NCBI RefSeq assembly: GCF_009817885.1
Contig: NZ_CP041764.1
Coordinates: 806,001 to 870,000 of the forward strand
Length of the DNA: 64,000 nt
Direction of reading: 5' to 3'
DNA from: Serratia rhizosphaerae
GTDB lineage: Bacteria; Pseudomonadota; Gammaproteobacteria; Enterobacterales; Enterobacteriaceae
A program made the position numbers and the translations under genes. Below the pieces are notes generated by a model. That model searched no databases. It was given only the letters and a program-made list of their open reading frames with translations, and was not told the DNA's origin. Below, piece after piece: positions 15,700 to 24,132 of the stretch (position 1 is the stretch's first letter; each line of letters starts with the position of its first letter).

Positions 15700-18600
15700 A
15701 ACGCCTGATTCTGCTGTTCAGCCTGTTGGCGCTGTGCGCCTCGGCGCTGGCCGCGCAGCCGCCCCGCTATCATCTGGTCAGCAATCTGTCGCTGCCTAAT
15801 GACATGCTGCTGGCGCGGGAGAAAAACCCCTGGCGCGGTAAGATGCTGCGCGTAGGCATTATCAGCGAAAACACCAGCCCTTATAACATCATCGTGGATG
15901 ATGATCTGTATGGGCTGAACGCCGACTACCTCGACTACATTCAGCAGGTGACCGGCATCCGCTTTGAGGTTCTCGGCTTTGCCAACCTCGCCCGGCTACA
16001 GCAGGCGCTGCAGCGCGGAGAGATCGACCTGCTGTACGGCATACCCCGGCAGGCCATATCCGGCCCGCTGCAGCTGTCGCACCCCTATTACGTCAGCAAC
16101 CTGCGGGTGCTGCGCGATCGCAATAATAACCGGCCGGTGATGCTCAACTCGGCAACCGCGCGCGTCGCCATCGGCGCCCTGACCGATATGCAGGCCGGCA
16201 CGGCGCTGCAGGGCGTCACCTCTCAGGTACAGCGCTATGACAATAATTTTCAGGCGGTCTACGCCCTGCTTAACGGCAGCGATGATTACTTTATTGCCGA
16301 TGACGCCAGCGCCAGTTTTATTATCGATCAGCTGCAATTAGGGCAACTTTACCAGGTGGAAAGCGCCATCAACCTGGGCAGCCTGTCATTTGTCTTCGCC
16401 GCGAACGACGCCAGGCTCATTGATTCATTGAATAACGCCATCGCCGATACGCCGATGGAGTTGATGAACAGCCTGCAGAGCCGCTGGAGTAAAAAAATCC
16501 CCAGCTATCTGGATACCGGCAACGCCGATCTGACGCCGATGGAGAAAAACTGGGTCGCCGCGCACCGCAGCGTGCCCTATGCCGCCGTTGAGAATAACTT
16601 CCCCTTTGTCTATCGCGACGCCGATAACCAGCCGCGCGGCTATCTGGTCGATATTCTTAATACCATCGGTCAAAACAGCGGCCTGCAGTTCACCCCGGTC
16701 TGGGCACGCAACGCCGAGCAGGCCGACGCGTTGGTCAACAGCGGCCAGGCGCTGATGCGCGCAGTGCTGCCGCTCACCGGTGACGCCAAAGCCCATTACA
16801 GCGCCAGTATGCCGGTCCATCGCGCGTTATGGGGCGTCTACGTCGGTCGCTACGCCGAAAATATCGCCGGCTGGGCCGCGCTGCAGGGCAAGCGCATCGG
16901 CTTTGTGCAGGGCGACCTCGGGCGCAGTCTGATCCCTGCCGGCAATCAGGCAATCGCGTTCAGCGACGCCAAAAGCCTGTATGACGCGCTGGCGAACGGC
17001 CGGGTGGACGCGCTGGTGGACAATGTCATTTCCGCCAACTTCCTGGCGCTGTCGCGCTATTCCGGCGCCATCCGGCTGGCCTTTCCCGCCAATAATATCG
17101 CCTATCCTATCGCCTTCGGCGTACGTCCCGATCGGCCCCTGCTGCTCGGCATTCTGGATAAGAACCTGATGCAGATCCCGGCGGAGACGCTGCGGTCGCT
17201 GCGTGAGACCTGGATTGTCGACCGCAGCAGCCTGATCGACGCGGTGAACGATAACCGCATGCCGCCGCAGACCACCTGGCTGCTGACGCTGCTGGCGATC
17301 ATTATTCTGCTGCTGTTGCTGTGGATCGTGCGCCGCTACCGGCAGCAGCGCCGTGAGCAGCGCGAGCACCGCCGGCTAGAACAGGCGCGCCGTCAGGCCG
17401 AAGCGGAAAACCGCAGGAAGAGTAAATTTCTGGCGACGGTCAGCCATGAACTGCGCACGCCGATGCACGCCATCCTCGGCCTGCTGGAACTGGAGCTGAA
17501 AAAAACGCCGGCACCGGCAGGACTGCCGGTGATTTACAGCTCCGCCGCCTCACTGCTGAATCTGCTGAACGATCTGCAGGACTACGCCAAGCTGGAAAGC
17601 GGCTCGCTCACCCTGGCGCCCAAGCCGCTGGCGCTGCGCCCGTGGGGAGAACATCTGCAGGCGCTGTACCGGCCGCTGCTCGGCAACAAGGCGCTGACCT
17701 TCCGCGTCCGTCTCGATGAGAGCTTGCCCGACGCCGTCACTATCGATGGTGAGCGTTTACTTCAGATCGCCAACAACCTGATAAATAACGCCATTAAGTT
17801 CACTACGCGCGGCTACGTTGAGGTGAGTCTGGCCTGGCAAGACGGCACACTGCACCTGAGCGTCGCCGACAGCGGCTGCGGCATCGCCGCCGATGAGCTG
17901 GACAAGCTGTTCCAACCCTTTTACCGGGCGCGCGGCGCACAGCGTATTTCGGTGCAGGGCACCGGGCTGGGATTGTCGATCTGTAAAGAGATTGTCGAGC
18001 AGATGGGCGGCGCGATTGTCCTGCGCTCGCAGCCAGGCGTGGGTACACAGGTTGATGTGACGCTGCCGGCCGCCACGGCGCAGGCCATCACGCCGCCGCA
18101 GGACGCCGCGCCGGCGCGACGTTTTTCACCGTCGCTGCGGGTCGCGCTGATTGACGACCATCCGACCAATCTGTTGCTGATGGAACGTCAGCTGCGCCAT
18201 TTCGCTCTGCAGCCGACACTGTTTGAACACGGTTACCCGCTGTTGCAGGCCCACCGCCAACGGCCCTTCGAACTGTTGTTTATCGACTACAATATGCCGC
18301 GCCCGGACGGCCTGACGCTAGCGCGCCTGATCCGCCGCGATGAACGGCGTCGTGGGTTGCCTGCCTGCCGCATCGTGCTGTGTTCCGCCGACGTGCAGGA
18401 GTTTACCCGCATTCCCGCCGGGCAGGTGCATATTGACCATTTTCTCACCAAGCCGATTTCCCTGGCGGCGATTGAACAGGTTTTAGCCGAAAACAGCCGG
18501 TTTACCCAGCCCCAGTTAGCCCTTACTGACCTAAAAAACCCGCTAACGGCACTCGGCGGCGATAATGTAGCCATGCAACAGCGGCTGGCATCCACGCTGC

Positions 18601-18860
18601 GCACTACCCTGCAGGCCGATCGCCAACGACTGCAGGCGGCGGCGCAACGGCAGGATTGGCAGGCGCTGGGCCAGGCGGCGCACCGTATTAAGGGCAGCCT
18701 GCTGATGCTGCAGCTCGGCATACCGGCGCAGCGCTGCCAGCAGGCGATCGACGCCGCCAGGCGCGGAGAATTCGCCGCAGAGGCCTATACTGAGATCGAC
18801 GCCGCCGTGGCGCAGCTGTTAACGCTGCTGGACGACGCCGCGCCGACGATGAATGATTGA
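15696..18860 (+). CDS. Unorthodox hybrid sensor kinase, EvgS/BvgS-like
   Basis: This 1054-aa hybrid histidine kinase starts at a GTG overlapping the regulator's stop. Residues 1-20 are a signal peptide. Two periplasmic solute-binding (SBP_bac_3, Venus-flytrap) domains cover about 50-265 and 285-510. One transmembrane helix lies near 526-546. A short linker follows with no room for a PAS domain. The H-box SHELRTPMHAI holds His584, the ATPase N-box NNLINNAIKF is near 693 and the GTGLGLSICK box near 755. A receiver domain carries Asp864 in FIDYNMPRPDG, and an HPt domain carries His996 in AAHRIKGSLL. This gives a complete His-Asp-His relay to the regulator's Asp56. E. coli EvgS is longer (1197 aa) and has a PAS domain. 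Confidence 0.92.
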   Translation: MKRLILLFSLLALCASALAAQPPRYHLVSNLSLPNDMLLAREKNPWRGKMLRVGIISENTSPYNIIVDDDLYGLNADYLDYIQQVTGIRFEVLGFANLARLQQALQRGEIDLLYGIPRQAISGPLQLSHPYYVSNLRVLRDRNNNRPVMLNSATARVAIGALTDMQAGTALQGVTSQVQRYDNNFQAVYALLNGSDDYFIADDASASFIIDQLQLGQLYQVESAINLGSLSFVFAANDARLIDSLNNAIADTPMELMNSLQSRWSKKIPSYLDTGNADLTPMEKNWVAAHRSVPYAAVENNFPFVYRDADNQPRGYLVDILNTIGQNSGLQFTPVWARNAEQADALVNSGQALMRAVLPLTGDAKAHYSASMPVHRALWGVYVGRYAENIAGWAALQGKRIGFVQGDLGRSLIPAGNQAIAFSDAKSLYDALANGRVDALVDNVISANFLALSRYSGAIRLAFPANNIAYPIAFGVRPDRPLLLGILDKNLMQIPAETLRSLRETWIVDRSSLIDAVNDNRMPPQTTWLLTLLAIIILLLLLWIVRRYRQQRREQREHRRLEQARRQAEAENRRKSKFLATVSHELRTPMHAILGLLELELKKTPAPAGLPVIYSSAASLLNLLNDLQDYAKLESGSLTLAPKPLALRPWGEHLQALYRPLLGNKALTFRVRLDESLPDAVTIDGERLLQIANNLINNAIKFTTRGYVEVSLAWQDGTLHLSVADSGCGIAADELDKLFQPFYRARGAQRISVQGTGLGLSICKEIVEQMGGAIVLRSQPGVGTQVDVTLPAATAQAITPPQDAAPARRFSPSLRVALIDDHPTNLLLMERQLRHFALQPTLFEHGYPLLQAHRQRPFELLFIDYNMPRPDGLTLARLIRRDERRRGLPACRIVLCSADVQEFTRIPAGQVHIDHFLTKPISLAAIEQVLAENSRFTQPQLALTDLKNPLTALGGDNVAMQQRLASTLRTTLQADRQRLQAAAQRQDWQALGQAAHRIKGSLLMLQLGIPAQRCQQAIDAARRGEFAAEAYTEIDAAVAQLLTLLDDAAPTMND

Positions 18861-18885
18861 GTATCACGTTAAATAAGGACATAAG

Positions 18886-19842
18886 ATGTCAGAAACCCCA
18901 CACGTTCATCTGCCGAAAAACAGCAATAGTAAACGCCTGCTAACCGCTTTTTTAGTCACCGCCGGGTTTATGGTGGCCGAAGCCATCGGCGGCCTGCTTT
19001 CCGGCTCGCTGGCGCTGCTGGCCGATGCGGGGCACATGCTGACCGACGCCGCCGCACTGCTGGTGGCGCTGATGGCGGTGCACTTTTCACAACGTAAACC
19101 CAACGCCCGCCACACCTTCGGCTACCTGCGGCTGACCACGCTGGCGGCGTTTCTTAACGCGGCGGCGCTGCTGGCGATCGTTATCTTTATTCTGTGGGAG
19201 GCCATCCGGCGTTTCTTCGAACCGCAGCCGGTTATGGGCACGCCGATGCTGATTATCGCCGTCGCCGGCCTGCTGGCGAATCTGTTCGCTTTCTGGCTGC
19301 TGCACCGTGGCAATGAAGAGAAAAATATTAACGTGCGCGCTGCGGCGCTGCATGTACTGGGGGATCTGCTCGGCTCGGTCGGCGCCATCGCCGCGGCCAT
19401 TGTGATCCTCACTACCGGCTGGACGCCGATTGACCCCATTTTATCGGTGCTGGTGTCCTGTCTGGTGGTGCGCAGCGCCTGGCGCCTGCTGAAGGAGAGC
19501 TTCCACGAGCTGCTTGAAGGTACGCCACAGGAGGTCGATATCGTCAAACTGCAGAAGGATTTGTGTCTGAATATCGCCGAGGTGCGTAATATTCATCATG
19601 TTCACGTCTGGCAGATCGGCGAACAAAAACTAATGACGCTGCATGCTCAGGTGATTCCGCCTCACGACCACGATGGCCTGCTGCGCCGCATTGAAGCTTA
19701 TCTGCTTAAGCATTATCAGATTGGTCACGTGACCATCCAAATGGAATACCAACACTGCGATACGCCGGACTGCGGCATCAACCGGGCGCCGGAAGCGAGT
19801 GAGCACACACATTCACACTCGCACCTGGGTCATCACCACTGA
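18886..19842 (+). CDS. zitB: Zinc efflux transporter ZitB, CDF family
   Basis: This 318-aa inner-membrane cation diffusion facilitator exports Zn2+ from the cytosol in exchange for protons. It has six predicted membrane segments. The zinc-site aspartate and histidine motifs occur in the second (LADAGHMLTDAAALL) and fifth (AALHVLGDLLGSVGA) helices. The cytoplasmic C-terminal domain ends in a histidine-rich tail (SEHTHSHSHLGHHH), and the N-terminus carries TPHVHLP. Length and neighbours match E. coli ZitB (313 aa). An AAGGA site precedes the ATG. It is convergent with pnuC, across a 16-nt-loop hairpin at about 19849-19876 that could be a weak terminator. Confidence 0.96.
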   Translation: MSETPHVHLPKNSNSKRLLTAFLVTAGFMVAEAIGGLLSGSLALLADAGHMLTDAAALLVALMAVHFSQRKPNARHTFGYLRLTTLAAFLNAAALLAIVIFILWEAIRRFFEPQPVMGTPMLIIAVAGLLANLFAFWLLHRGNEEKNINVRAAALHVLGDLLGSVGAIAAAIVILTTGWTPIDPILSVLVSCLVVRSAWRLLKESFHELLEGTPQEVDIVKLQKDLCLNIAEVRNIHHVHVWQIGEQKLMTLHAQVIPPHDHDGLLRRIEAYLLKHYQIGHVTIQMEYQHCDTPDCGINRAPEASEHTHSHSHLGHHH

Positions 19843-19882
19843 CGAGGGCGCTCCTGCACCGGCCGGCGCGGGAGCGATAAGA

Positions 19883-20608
19883 TCAAGAGTGGGAGGAAAG
19901 CGGCCGTGACCCTCGGTCGGCCGCGCTGCGGATCCACAGCCAGGAACCGTTCAGTGCGATCAGAGTCAGGATGACATACTCCAGCGCCATGGCATACACG
20001 CCCTGGTAGGCAAAAATCGCCACGCTGATCACGTCAATCACCACCCAGAGCAGCCAGTTTTCCACATACTTGCGCGTCATCAGAATCATCGCCACGATCG
20101 ACAGCACCATCATCGTCGAATCCCAGAACGGGAAAGCGTCCGGCTGCAGCGTCGGCGGCTCCACCGGCAGCCCCAGCGCCTGCATCACCGTCACCGCCGC
20201 CTGCGTCAGCCAGGCGAAGACGCGGTCGATGTTAAAGGTCATCAGCAGAATGCCCGCCACACACGCCGCTCCCCAGCCTAACGCCTTCGGCAGCGGCATC
20301 CAGCGAATCTGTAGCTCGGCCTGGCGATCCGCCGTCTGCCGGCTCCAGGCATACCAGCCATAGATATTGGCGCCGAAGAAAAACAGCTGCAGCAGCAGGC
20401 TGGCGTACAGCTGAATCTGGAAGAAGATCACCGCAAACAGCGTCACGTTGATCAGACCAAACAGATAGTTGATGATTTTTTCCTGGCTGGCGTACCAGAT
20501 GCACAACAAACCGAACAGCGTGCCTATCGCCTCAATCCAGGACAGGTCATAGCCACCCGCCCCCAGCGGGATATGCACCATGATGTTGCTGGTACTAAAA
20601 AAATTCAT
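19883..20608 (-). CDS. pnuC: Nicotinamide riboside transporter PnuC
   Basis: This 241-aa polytopic inner-membrane protein imports nicotinamide riboside for NAD salvage by facilitated diffusion. It has about seven to eight hydrophobic segments and the PnuC-specific aromatic signature (NIYGWYAWSRQ; ENWLLWVVIDVISVAIFAYQG), with the tryptophans that stack the substrate. It follows nadA on the same strand after 26 nt, so salvage uptake and de novo synthesis form one operon under the NadR-type operator upstream of nadA. The same nadA-pnuC pair occurs in E. coli. Confidence 0.95.
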   Translation of the reverse strand: MNFFSTSNIMVHIPLGAGGYDLSWIEAIGTLFGLLCIWYASQEKIINYLFGLINVTLFAVIFFQIQLYASLLLQLFFFGANIYGWYAWSRQTADRQAELQIRWMPLPKALGWGAACVAGILLMTFNIDRVFAWLTQAAVTVMQALGLPVEPPTLQPDAFPFWDSTMMVLSIVAMILMTRKYVENWLLWVVIDVISVAIFAYQGVYAMALEYVILTLIALNGSWLWIRSAADRGSRPLSSHS

Positions 20609-20634
20609 CGGGCCTTCCTTTTTATCGGGTTAAC

Positions 20635-21696
20635 TTAGGCGTTTCCTTTTACCTGCATCTTCAGCGTGGCGGCAAAATCCAGCATGCGGTTCAGCGGCAG
20701 CAGCGCTTTTTGCCGCAGCGCGCCGTCGACAAAAATTTCGTGCTGCGCCCCACCCTGCTCCAACCCGTCGGCAATCGCCTTCAGGCCGTTCATCGCCATC
20801 CACGGACAGTGCGCGCAGCTGCGGCAGGTCGCCCCTTCACCGGCGGTCGGCGCCTCAAACAGCTCTTTGTCCGGGCATGCCTGCTGCATCTTATAAAAGA
20901 TGCCGCGGTCGGTGGCGACGATCAGTTGCCGCTGCGGTAAATTCTGCGCCGCCTGAATCAGCTGGCTGGTGGAGCCGACCGCGTCGGCCAAATCAACCAC
21001 CGCCTGCGGCGATTCCGGATGCACCAGGATCGCCGCCTCGGGATAGAGCGCCTTCATGCGCATCAGCGCCTGGGTTTTAAACTCATCATGGACGATGCAG
21101 GCGCCCTGCCAGCACAGGACGTCGGCCCCGGTCTGTTTTTGCACATAGTTGCCCAAATGGCGATCCGGCGCCCAGATAATTTTCTCCCCGAGGCTGTCGA
21201 GATGTTCAATCAGCTCAACGGCAATGCTGGAGGTGACAACCCAGTCGGCACGCGCTTTTACCGCCGCTGATGTATTAGCGTAGACCACCACGGTGCGATC
21301 CGGATGACTATCGCAAAAGGCGTTGAACTCCGCCTCCGGGCAGCCGAGGTCGAGTGAACATTCAGCATGCAGCGTCGGCATCAGCACCCGCTTTTCCGGG
21401 CTGAGAATTTTCGCCGTTTCCCCCATAAAGCGCACCCCCGCCACCAGTAAAGTTGAGGCCGGGTGGTTGCTGCCGAAACGCGCCATCTCCAGCGAATCGG
21501 CAACGCAGCCGCCGGTTTCTTCCGCCAGCGCCTGAATTTCCGGGTCGGTGTAATAGTGAGCCACCATCACCGCATCGCGCTGCTTCAACAGCGTTTTGAT
21601 TTTCTCACGGTAGAAGGCTTTTTCCGCCTGGTCGAGCGGTATCGGTTTGGCTGGGAACGGGTAGATTGCCGCATTGGCGTCAAACATTTCACTCAT
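20635..21696 (-). CDS. nadA: Quinolinate synthase
   Basis: This 353-aa [4Fe-4S] enzyme condenses iminoaspartate with dihydroxyacetone phosphate to quinolinate in NAD biosynthesis. The three cluster cysteines of the family are in ECSLDLGC, LCWQGAC and CRSCAHCPW. The substrate-binding VAHYYTDPEIQ and MGETAKILSPEK blocks are intact. The ATG at 21696 (MSEMFDANAAIYPFP) gives the family N-terminus; in-frame extension to 21801 is not conserved. ATG 21705 is a close alternative. It is the first gene of nadA-pnuC. Confidence 0.97.
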   Translation of the reverse strand: MSEMFDANAAIYPFPAKPIPLDQAEKAFYREKIKTLLKQRDAVMVAHYYTDPEIQALAEETGGCVADSLEMARFGSNHPASTLLVAGVRFMGETAKILSPEKRVLMPTLHAECSLDLGCPEAEFNAFCDSHPDRTVVVYANTSAAVKARADWVVTSSIAVELIEHLDSLGEKIIWAPDRHLGNYVQKQTGADVLCWQGACIVHDEFKTQALMRMKALYPEAAILVHPESPQAVVDLADAVGSTSQLIQAAQNLPQRQLIVATDRGIFYKMQQACPDKELFEAPTAGEGATCRSCAHCPWMAMNGLKAIADGLEQGGAQHEIFVDGALRQKALLPLNRMLDFAATLKMQVKGNA

Positions 21697-21762
21697 CACT
21701 GTCATCTCTGTGCTAGTCTGGAGAACCTGTTGCAACCGCCGCCTGCGGTTGTCCTGCCCCAA

Positions 21763-21780
21763 TGTTTTATATACTAAACA
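21763..21780. promoter_or_regulatory. NadR-type operator of nadA-pnuC
   Basis: TGTTTT-ATATAC-TAAACA matches the NadR palindrome TGTTTA-N6-TAAACA at 11 of 12 fixed bases. It lies 67 nt upstream of nadA, where NadR bound to NAD would repress the operon. A further TTTGTTTAA half-site occurs near 21833. Confidence 0.8.
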
Positions 21781-21927
21781 AAATACCCAAACAAAAGACA
21801 AAAGTCGCTCTAATTTTCGTCTATAGACGATTTTTGTTTAACCGTTGAAACTTTGAGGGTCAATGAATATGAGCGGGGAACGGAAAACGCCAGCTGTCAC
21901 CGGCGCTTGCCGCTTTTCTTGCTGCCG

Positions 21928-23097
21928 TTACTTTCTGCGGCGCGACATCACCAACTTGTCCTTCGGCCGCGCCTGCCAGTCCTCAACCTGATTATTGAAG
22001 TTGTCCGCCAGCAGGTAGGCCGGAGTTTTCGCCAGCCAGTCGGACAGAGAGATGTCCTGATAGATGCCGTTATCCAGCACTATCAGCACCTTCAGATCGC
22101 CGTCGCCGAGATTTTCAATGTAATGACCGAACCCTTGCGGCACATAGCCGACGTCGGAAGGCACGTACTCCTCGGTTTGGACATGACCGTGCGAACTGAA
22201 TACCGTCATACGCCCCTTGCCGGAAATATAATATTGCCATTCATTGGCGTTCGGGTGCCAATGCAGTTCGCGTACTGCACCGGGTTTGACGATCTCGATA
22301 ATGCCGGTCATGGTGGTGGAAATAGGAAATTCTTTTGACGACACCAAATGCACGCTGCCGGCGTCATTTTCAAAGAATGGTTTCTGTTTCATTAATTGAT
22401 AACGGTGCGTTAACGGCGAATTATTCAGGCCTCCGTCATTTTTAGCTAACGGCAACGCCGGCGGTACCGCTCCGCCGACAATATAAGCCTCGCCCTGTTT
22501 GGCCTTGGAGAATATTGATGCCGGTATATTAACGCTTTTTTCTAATATTTCTTTCGGCATATGCGCCACCCAGTCGGTAATACTGAACGTGCCGAATTCG
22601 GAGAAGTGACCATTATCGAAAGCCAGAATAAAATGCGCGCCCTCAGCCAGCGCCTGAATGGAATGGCCGTAGCCCTTCGGAAAATACCACACATCACCGG
22701 GGCCAAAATCCGCCACCTCACATTTTCCTTCTGGATCGATAATGGTAATGCGCGCCCGTCCCTCCAGCATAAAGGCCCATTCAGCGGCGATAGCGTGCCA
22801 GTGCAGCTCGCGTACGCCGCCAGGCTCCAGCGTCATATCAACCCCGGCTACGCCTTCAGAAATCGGGAACTGTTCAACGGTGGCTTCCCGCGCCCAGCCG
22901 CTGGGCAGGCTGCGCTTTTTACTGTCGGTGAATTTGTATTTATACACGCCCCGCGCATCGGCGGGCGGCTGGTAGCTGCTGGGCGGCACAATATTGCGGT
23001 GATCATCGGCAACGGCGGACTTCACCATGCCGCCGATCATACCGGCGGCGGCCGCGCTAACGGCGGAGGCTTTCAAGATATCACGACGCGATAACAT
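21928..23097 (-). CDS. Tat-exported bicupin, oxalate decarboxylase family
   Basis: This 389-aa bicupin resembles Bacillus OxdC, a Mn enzyme that splits oxalate to formate and CO2. The N-terminus SRRDILKASAVSAAAAG is a twin-arginine signal (Arg4-Arg5), so the folded protein should reach the periplasm. Cupin 1 has Mn ligands His99, His101, Glu106 and His145. Cupin 2 has His279, His281, Glu286 and His325. The arginine before each HWH is kept. The active-site lid, SENST in Bacillus, reads SEFGT at 166-170 and keeps the catalytic glutamate. The ATG at 23097 follows GGAGAAAG; an upstream in-frame extension would bury the Tat motif. Decarboxylase activity is inferred, and oxidase or another acid substrate is possible. 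Confidence 0.88.
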   Translation of the reverse strand: MLSRRDILKASAVSAAAAGMIGGMVKSAVADDHRNIVPPSSYQPPADARGVYKYKFTDSKKRSLPSGWAREATVEQFPISEGVAGVDMTLEPGGVRELHWHAIAAEWAFMLEGRARITIIDPEGKCEVADFGPGDVWYFPKGYGHSIQALAEGAHFILAFDNGHFSEFGTFSITDWVAHMPKEILEKSVNIPASIFSKAKQGEAYIVGGAVPPALPLAKNDGGLNNSPLTHRYQLMKQKPFFENDAGSVHLVSSKEFPISTTMTGIIEIVKPGAVRELHWHPNANEWQYYISGKGRMTVFSSHGHVQTEEYVPSDVGYVPQGFGHYIENLGDGDLKVLIVLDNGIYQDISLSDWLAKTPAYLLADNFNNQVEDWQARPKDKLVMSRRRK

Positions 23098-23465
23098 ATC
23101 ATCTTTCTCCAAAGCAATGGCGAACGCCTGCAGAATACCAGGCGCTGCAGCAATAAGATCGGAAGTAAAATAAGGCGTGTCACGCAATAGAATTTTCGGC
23201 GACCATTAAAGCGTAGTAATGAATGAAGCACTTCCCGCCTTTTGCTTTGTTTCTTTTTGTTAATAAGTGAGTGCGATTTTTATTATTTTATGCATTTTTA
23301 AATAATCACCAAATGGAAATTACTTATCTGAAGCGGAAATATAAATAAACCATCAACGAGATTAAATTATATTTGTTAGCTAGGTTGTTTTTATTGCCAT
23401 ATGGGAAATTACGTGAATGAAGCGACAGATAATAAGAAAGAGATGCACGACATAAATTTTAGAAA
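23098..23465. other. AT-rich region upstream of the bicupin gene
   Basis: About 370 bp of markedly AT-rich sequence without a convincing gene separate the bicupin start from the hairpin array. It presumably holds the bicupin promoter. I could not identify an operator. The base composition contrasts with the GC-rich neighbours and may be a target for nucleoid-protein silencing. Confidence 0.5.
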
Positions 23466-23484
23466 TAGTGGGGTGTGTTGAATT
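23466..23484 (-). repeat. Degenerate copy of a tRNA-Lys 3' end
   Basis: The sequence preceding and including this stretch (TTAGAAATAGTGGGG...) aligns with the flank plus last 19 nt of the intact tRNA-Lys at 24372-24398. By eye it has about 19 matches in 27 positions with one gap. It borders hairpin array 1 just as the perfect remnant at 24241 borders array 2. This could be chance, since the similarity is modest. Confidence 0.35.
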
Positions 23485-23705
23485 GATGGCCTGCGGGCAA
23501 CGCTGCGCGTTGTCGTCTCGCTTCGCTTATTACTCGTCTCATCCATGAGACTCACCCTACGGGCCAGCGCAAGCGCTGTTCAAAATCACTCCCGGCGATT
23601 TTGTCGAACCTGAACGCAGGTGACTCGTCTCTTCGAGACTCGCCCTTCGGGCCAGCGCAAGCGCTGTTCAAAAGCGTAAACGCTTTTGTCTCACCTACAC
23701 GACTC
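23485..23705. repeat. Hairpin array 1, downstream of the tRNA operon
   Basis: This is a 220-bp run of back-to-back perfect short hairpins: 23498-23512 (CAACGC/GCGTTG), 23536-23551 (GTCTCAT/ATGAGAC), 23566-23577 (AGCGC/GCGCT), 23581-23603 (CAAAATC/GATTTTG), 23608-23621 (ACCTG/CAGGT), 23627-23639 (GTCTC/GAGAC), 23642-23652 (GCCC/GGGC), 23654-23665 (AGCGC/GCGCT) and 23669-23688 (CAAAAGCG/CGCTTTTG). The order GTCTC, (G)GCC, AGCGC, CAAAA is used twice, so the array itself is an internal tandem repeat. It lies 3' of the last tRNA-Lys in the direction of transcription. It is not a CRISPR, because the units differ and there are no spacers. Confidence 0.8.
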
Positions 23706-23761
23706 GTGCACTATGCGATGACATTGCTGAGATATTTAAGATTGGGAATACTTTCTAGAAA

Positions 23762-23837
23762 TGGTGGGTCGTGCAGGATTCGAACCTGCGACCAATTGAT
23801 TAAAAGTCAACTGCTCTACCAACTGAGCTAACGACCC
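23762..23837 (-). tRNA. tRNA-Lys (UUU), copy 1
   Basis: A 76-nt gene including an encoded CCA end. It has the D-arm AGCTCAGTTGGTAGAGC, anticodon loop CTTTTAA (anticodon TTT) and T-arm GCAGGTTCGAATCCTGC. It is identical in sequence to the other three lysine copies. It is the last gene of the tRNA operon, with hairpin array 1 beyond it. Confidence 0.97.
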
Positions 23838-23906
23838 ACTGATGTGGTGTACTGCTGAACGGCCTGAGATGTGATGCCGGTTTACTGCTTGCCCATTCTT
23901 TAAGAA

Positions 23907-23982
23907 TGGTGGGTCGTGCAGGATTCGAACCTGCGACCAATTGATTAAAAGTCAACTGCTCTACCAACTGAGCTAACGACCC
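23907..23982 (-). tRNA. tRNA-Lys (UUU), copy 2
   Basis: A 76-nt lysine tRNA with encoded CCA, identical to copy 1. The gene plus its 69-70 bp spacer is tandemly duplicated: the spacers at 23838-23906 and 23983-24052 share most of their sequence (GTGGTGTACTGCTGAACG and TTTACTGCTT blocks). Confidence 0.97.
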
Positions 23983-24052
23983 ACTGACGTGGTGTACTGC
24001 TGAACGCTATAAAGCGTGATTCCCATTTTACTGCTTACCCATTCGTTAAGAA

Positions 24053-24128
24053 TGGTGGGTCGTGCAGGATTCGAACCTGCGACCAATTGATTAAAAGTCA
24101 ACTGCTCTACCAACTGAGCTAACGACCC
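24053..24128 (-). tRNA. tRNA-Lys (UUU), copy 3
   Basis: A 76-nt lysine tRNA with encoded CCA, identical to the other copies. It lies 4 nt downstream of the tRNA-Val gene, so the two must be separated by precise processing of a dicistronic precursor, as for valT-lysW in E. coli. Confidence 0.97.
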
Positions 24129-24132
24129 GCAG

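Noticed and set aside
23401..23481. 26-codon open frame with ATG at 23401 near the hairpin array
   Set aside because: It has no Shine-Dalgarno, no similarity that I know, and ends inside the possible tRNA-end remnant. Chance is the simplest explanation.
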